This document shows positions 5,085-7,980 of a DNA stretch of 7,980 bases, one piece after another. Position 1 is the stretch's first letter. Every line of letters begins with the position of its first letter. The DNA comes from JACTMJ01 sp039812845 (GTDB lineage Bacteria > Acidobacteriota > Terriglobia > Bryobacterales > Bryobacteraceae), in assembly GCA_039812845.1 (NCBI GenBank), contig JBDIBK010000166.1:1-7980 (forward strand), in the 5' to 3' direction. The notes under the pieces are model-generated. The model saw only the letters and a program-made list of their open reading frames with translations. It had not been told where the DNA came from and did not search any database. The position numbers and the translations under genes were made by a program.

Positions 5085-6457
5085 ACGCCAGCCTCCGTTG
5101 CCTCTCGTGCCAACGTCACATGGCCATCCGCGCCGTTGAGGTGCCGCTCGAGCGCGCAAGCGGCCTCCCGGCAAATCTCCGCGTGCCGGGCCTTGCGATC
5201 CCGGCGAAAGCGCAGCCGCCGTTCTTCGTCGAGTGCCGGAAGCAGGTCGAACGTAATGTTGGCGGGCTGGTAATGCGCGGCATCGGCATGTGTCATGTAG
5301 TGGCACAGCGAACCCAGAGCTGTAGCCCGCGGAAAGGGGCGGGGCGCTCCGCCGCGGGCAAGCGCCGCCGCGTGGATGCCCGCCATCAGCCCGGTGGCGA
5401 TCGATTCCACGTATCCCTCCACCCCGCAAATCTGCCCGGCGAAGAGGATTCTGGGTTCGCTTCGCAATTGCAGCGTTTCGTTCAGGAGCGCGGGCGCGTT
5501 GATGTACGTGTTCCGGTGGATCTGGCCGTAACGCACAAACTCCGCGTTCTCCAGCCCTGGGATCATGCGGAAGACGCGCTGCTGCTCCGCGAAGCGCAGA
5601 TAGTTCTGAAAGCCCACCAGGTTGTAGCTGTCGGCCCGGGCATTCTCCTGCCGCAGTTGCACGGCCGCATACGGCCATCGTCCCGTGCGCGGATCCGTCA
5701 GCCCCACCGGCTTCATCGGGCCGAAGCGCAGTGAATCTTTCCCGCGCCGCGCCAGTTCCTCAATGGGAAGGCAGGATTCAAAGTAGGGAACATCCTCGGG
5801 AATATGGGCGCTGTACTGTTGAGCCGCGCCCAGCTCCTCCAGGAAGCGTTCGTATTGCGGACGGTCCAGCGGGCAGTTGATGTAATCGGCGCTGCCGTCG
5901 AGACCCTTGTCGTAGCGGTTGGCGCGAAAAGCGATCTCCATATCGATGGAATCCGCCCAGACGATCGGGCTGATCGAATCATAGAAAAAGAGGCGCTCGC
6001 TGCCGGTCAGCCGCGCAATGCGTTCGGCCAGCGCATCGCTTGTCAGCGGTCCGGAAGCAATCACCACCAGGCCTCCGCTGGGGATGGCCGCCGCTTCTTC
6101 CCGGCGGATCTCGATCAGCGGATGCGCTTCGAGTTCCGCCGTGATCCTGTGGCTAAAGCGTTCCCGGTCCACCGTCAGGGCGTTGCCGCCGGGCACGCGC
6201 GCGAATTCGGCGGCCCGCATCAGCAGACTGCCCATCCGGCGCATCTCCTGCTTGAGTTGCCAGGGCGCGGAGCCGGGAGAATCGCTCTTGAGCGAATTGC
6301 TGCAAACCAGTTCGCCGAAGTCGCCCGTCCGGTGCGCGGGCGTTTGCTTCACCGGCCGCATCTCATAAAGAACGGTTTCAAATCCGGCGTTGGCCGCTTG
6401 CCATGCCGCCTCGCAGCCGGCCAATCCGGCACCAATGACGATGATCGGTTGTTTCAC
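5081..6457 (-). CDS. trmFO: Methylenetetrahydrofolate-tRNA (uracil-5-)-methyltransferase, FAD-dependent
   Basis: TrmFO makes 5-methyluridine at position 54 of the tRNA T-loop. It takes carbon from 5,10-methylenetetrahydrofolate and reducing power from FADH2, unlike the SAM-dependent TrmA. The 458-residue protein has the N-terminal dinucleotide-binding motif IGAGLAGCEAA (8-18) and the family block GELVCSNSLKSDSPGSAPWQLKQEM in pieces at 48-72. YDSISPIVWADSID is at 159-172 and YINCPLDRPQY at 192-202. C229 in FESCLPIEELARRG matches the catalytic cysteine known as C226 in B. subtilis, and C52 matches its C53 partner. GQICGVEGYVESIATGL (341-357) is the C-terminal FAD-contact region. The start is GTG at 6457; an in-frame TGA lies six codons upstream with no other start between. 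The Shine-Dalgarno sequence is weak. It is probably first in a two-gene unit with the GH13 gene. Length and motifs are normal. Confidence 0.98.
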   Translation of the reverse strand: MKQPIIVIGAGLAGCEAAWQAANAGFETVLYEMRPVKQTPAHRTGDFGELVCSNSLKSDSPGSAPWQLKQEMRRMGSLLMRAAEFARVPGGNALTVDRERFSHRITAELEAHPLIEIRREEAAAIPSGGLVVIASGPLTSDALAERIARLTGSERLFFYDSISPIVWADSIDMEIAFRANRYDKGLDGSADYINCPLDRPQYERFLEELGAAQQYSAHIPEDVPYFESCLPIEELARRGKDSLRFGPMKPVGLTDPRTGRWPYAAVQLRQENARADSYNLVGFQNYLRFAEQQRVFRMIPGLENAEFVRYGQIHRNTYINAPALLNETLQLRSEPRILFAGQICGVEGYVESIATGLMAGIHAAALARGGAPRPFPRATALGSLCHYMTHADAAHYQPANITFDLLPALDEERRLRFRRDRKARHAEICREAACALERHLNGADGHVTLAREATEAGV

Positions 6458-6492
6458 AGTACCAAGCGTTCAACCACGAGGATCGTGCCCTC

Positions 6493-6498
6493 ATTATA
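6493..6498 (-). promoter_or_regulatory. -10 element of the trmFO promoter
   Basis: A perfect TATAAT reads leftward from 6498 to 6493, 35 bases before the GTG of trmFO, giving a predicted 5' leader of about 30 bases. No convincing -35 is seen at 15-19 bases; TTGGTC occurs only at 21-base spacing. The perfect hexamer in a GC-rich intergenic region facing a gene makes it credible. Confidence 0.55.
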
Positions 6499-6537
6499 GC
6501 GATGCGCCCCCGTTTGAGCGACCAATACGGTCCGCGA

Positions 6538-6566
6538 TTGACGCGGTCCCAGTTCCTCCGTACACT
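6538..6566 (+). promoter_or_regulatory. Sigma-70-type promoter of metK
   Basis: TTGACG (6538-6543), a 17-base spacer and TACACT (6561-6566) form a good housekeeping promoter. Transcription would begin near 6573, leaving a 5' untranslated region of about 115 bases before the metK start at 6690. It is back to back with the trmFO promoter, with about 40 bases between the -35 and the opposite -10. Confidence 0.65.
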
Positions 6567-6689
6567 TAGAAGGTTAGGCCAGCGCTCCTTCGTCCCGCCG
6601 TTATTCTCGTAATTCGTTGCAATCGAAGGATTTACGTGACAGCTTGAGGATCGGCCTGGCAAGCACCTGATTGAGGAGGATTTACTATC
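6567..6689 (+). other. metK 5' untranslated region with repeated initiation-like motifs
   Basis: About 115 transcribed bases precede metK. AGGATTTAC occurs twice, at 6627-6635 and 6677-6685; the second copy is the metK ribosome-binding region (GAGGAGGA 6673-6680, nine bases before GTG). The first copy is followed directly by GTG ACA GCT TGA (6636-6647), a possible three-codon ORF. TTGAGGA is also repeated (6644-6650, 6671-6677). A weak hairpin GCTTG/CAAGC (6642-6646, 6660-6664) is possible. I do not recognise any known SAM riboswitch class. A regulatory role is speculative. Confidence 0.35.
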
Positions 6690-7850
<1,161 letters not shown>

Positions 7851-7927
7851 GCCGGAACAGCACGGCCTAAGCTAGAACAGCACAGTGTAGCCAGAACAGC
7901 ACGGTGTAGCCAGAACAGCACAGTGTG
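7851..7927 (+). repeat. Imperfect tandem repeat, four copies of a 19-20 bp unit
   Basis: Immediately after the metK stop, four head-to-tail copies begin at 7851, 7871, 7890 and 7909. The consensus is gccagaacagcacagtgta. The first copy is 20 bases and most diverged; the others are 19 bases and differ at a few positions. Each copy contains CACRGTG-like symmetry. The array is non-coding on the evidence here. It could be replication slippage debris, a repeated protein-binding site or part of the 3' untranslated region. No other copy was seen in the window. Confidence 0.85.
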
Positions 7928-7965
7928 GAAAAGCCGGGCGCTCGATCAAGGGCGCCCGGTTCCAC
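7925..7965 (+). terminator. Long GC-rich hairpin downstream of metK, candidate terminator
   Basis: GTGGAA (7925-7930) pairs with TTCCAC (7960-7965), and CCGGGCGC (7934-7941) pairs perfectly with GCGCCCGG (7952-7959). Together they form a 14-bp stem with a three-base bulge and a 10-base loop. Only two T residues follow the GC stem, so it is not a standard intrinsic terminator. It may end metK transcription weakly, protect the 3' end of the mRNA, or belong to the leader of the next gene outside the window. Confidence 0.5.
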
Positions 7966-7980
7966 GAAGGCTCATCCGGA

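Noticed and set aside
3330..5273. 647-residue plus-strand open frame opposite the GH13 gene and the end of trmFO
   Set aside because: It is antisense to a gene with all catalytic motifs, its composition is low in aromatic residues and rich in charged ones, and it has no recognisable domain.
6567..6689. SAM riboswitch in the metK leader
   Set aside because: I compared it by eye with conserved cores of SAM-I and SAM-II type elements and saw no match. A covariance-model search of Rfam SAM classes would decide it.
7960..7980. Start of an SAH riboswitch for a following ahcY gene
   Set aside because: Such genes can follow metK, but the last bases do not clearly match the conserved SAH core and the window ends, so there is no support.

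Overview
The window is a compact, GC-rich stretch of bacterial chromosome made of housekeeping genes. Six genes run on the minus strand (1-6457, from trmFO back into hisC) and one runs on the plus strand (metK). Gene content points to a free-living bacterium that makes its own histidine. It has the folate-dependent tRNA methylase TrmFO, a long-form HisG with a regulatory domain, and a glucosylglycerate-phosphorylase-like GH13 enzyme. The style (GC-rich, tight ATGA overlaps, strong GGAGG sites, gene order hisI-hisG-hisD-hisC) would fit Acidobacteria of the Solibacter/Bryobacter type. That placement is an inference from memory of related proteins, not something shown directly. No mobile element, CRISPR array, tRNA or rRNA is seen. 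No gene-free stretch exceeds 300 bases; the largest are 2985-3215 and 6458-6689, and both carry regulatory sequence.

Right part: trmFO (6457-5081, minus) and metK (6690-7850, plus) diverge from a 232-base intergenic region. On the trmFO side it has a perfect TATAAT, and on the metK side TTGACG-17-TACACT. The trmFO gene overlaps the next gene, a GH13_18 sugar phosphorylase (5084-3216), by 4 bases, so the two look translationally coupled. After metK lie four imperfect copies of a 19-20 bp tandem repeat and then a long GC-rich hairpin up to the window edge.

Left part: a histidine operon reads leftward as hisI, hisG, hisD, hisC (hisC is cut by the window edge). The genes overlap or are separated by only 15 bases.

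The most interesting part is the 231 bases between the GH13 gene and hisI. On the minus strand this region holds an extended -10 promoter and then an unannotated 23-codon ORF (3122-3051) with five histidine codons among seven. Next come a GC-rich hairpin with a T tract (3027-3003) and a segment that can pair with the 5' arm of that hairpin instead. This is the full logic of a classical ribosome-mediated his attenuator. With enough charged His-tRNA the ribosome reaches the leader stop codon and the terminator forms. When His-tRNA is short it stalls on the His codons, the antiterminator forms and hisIGDC is transcribed. The predicted transcription start lies within about 0-2 bases of the leader ATG, so the leader mRNA may be leaderless.
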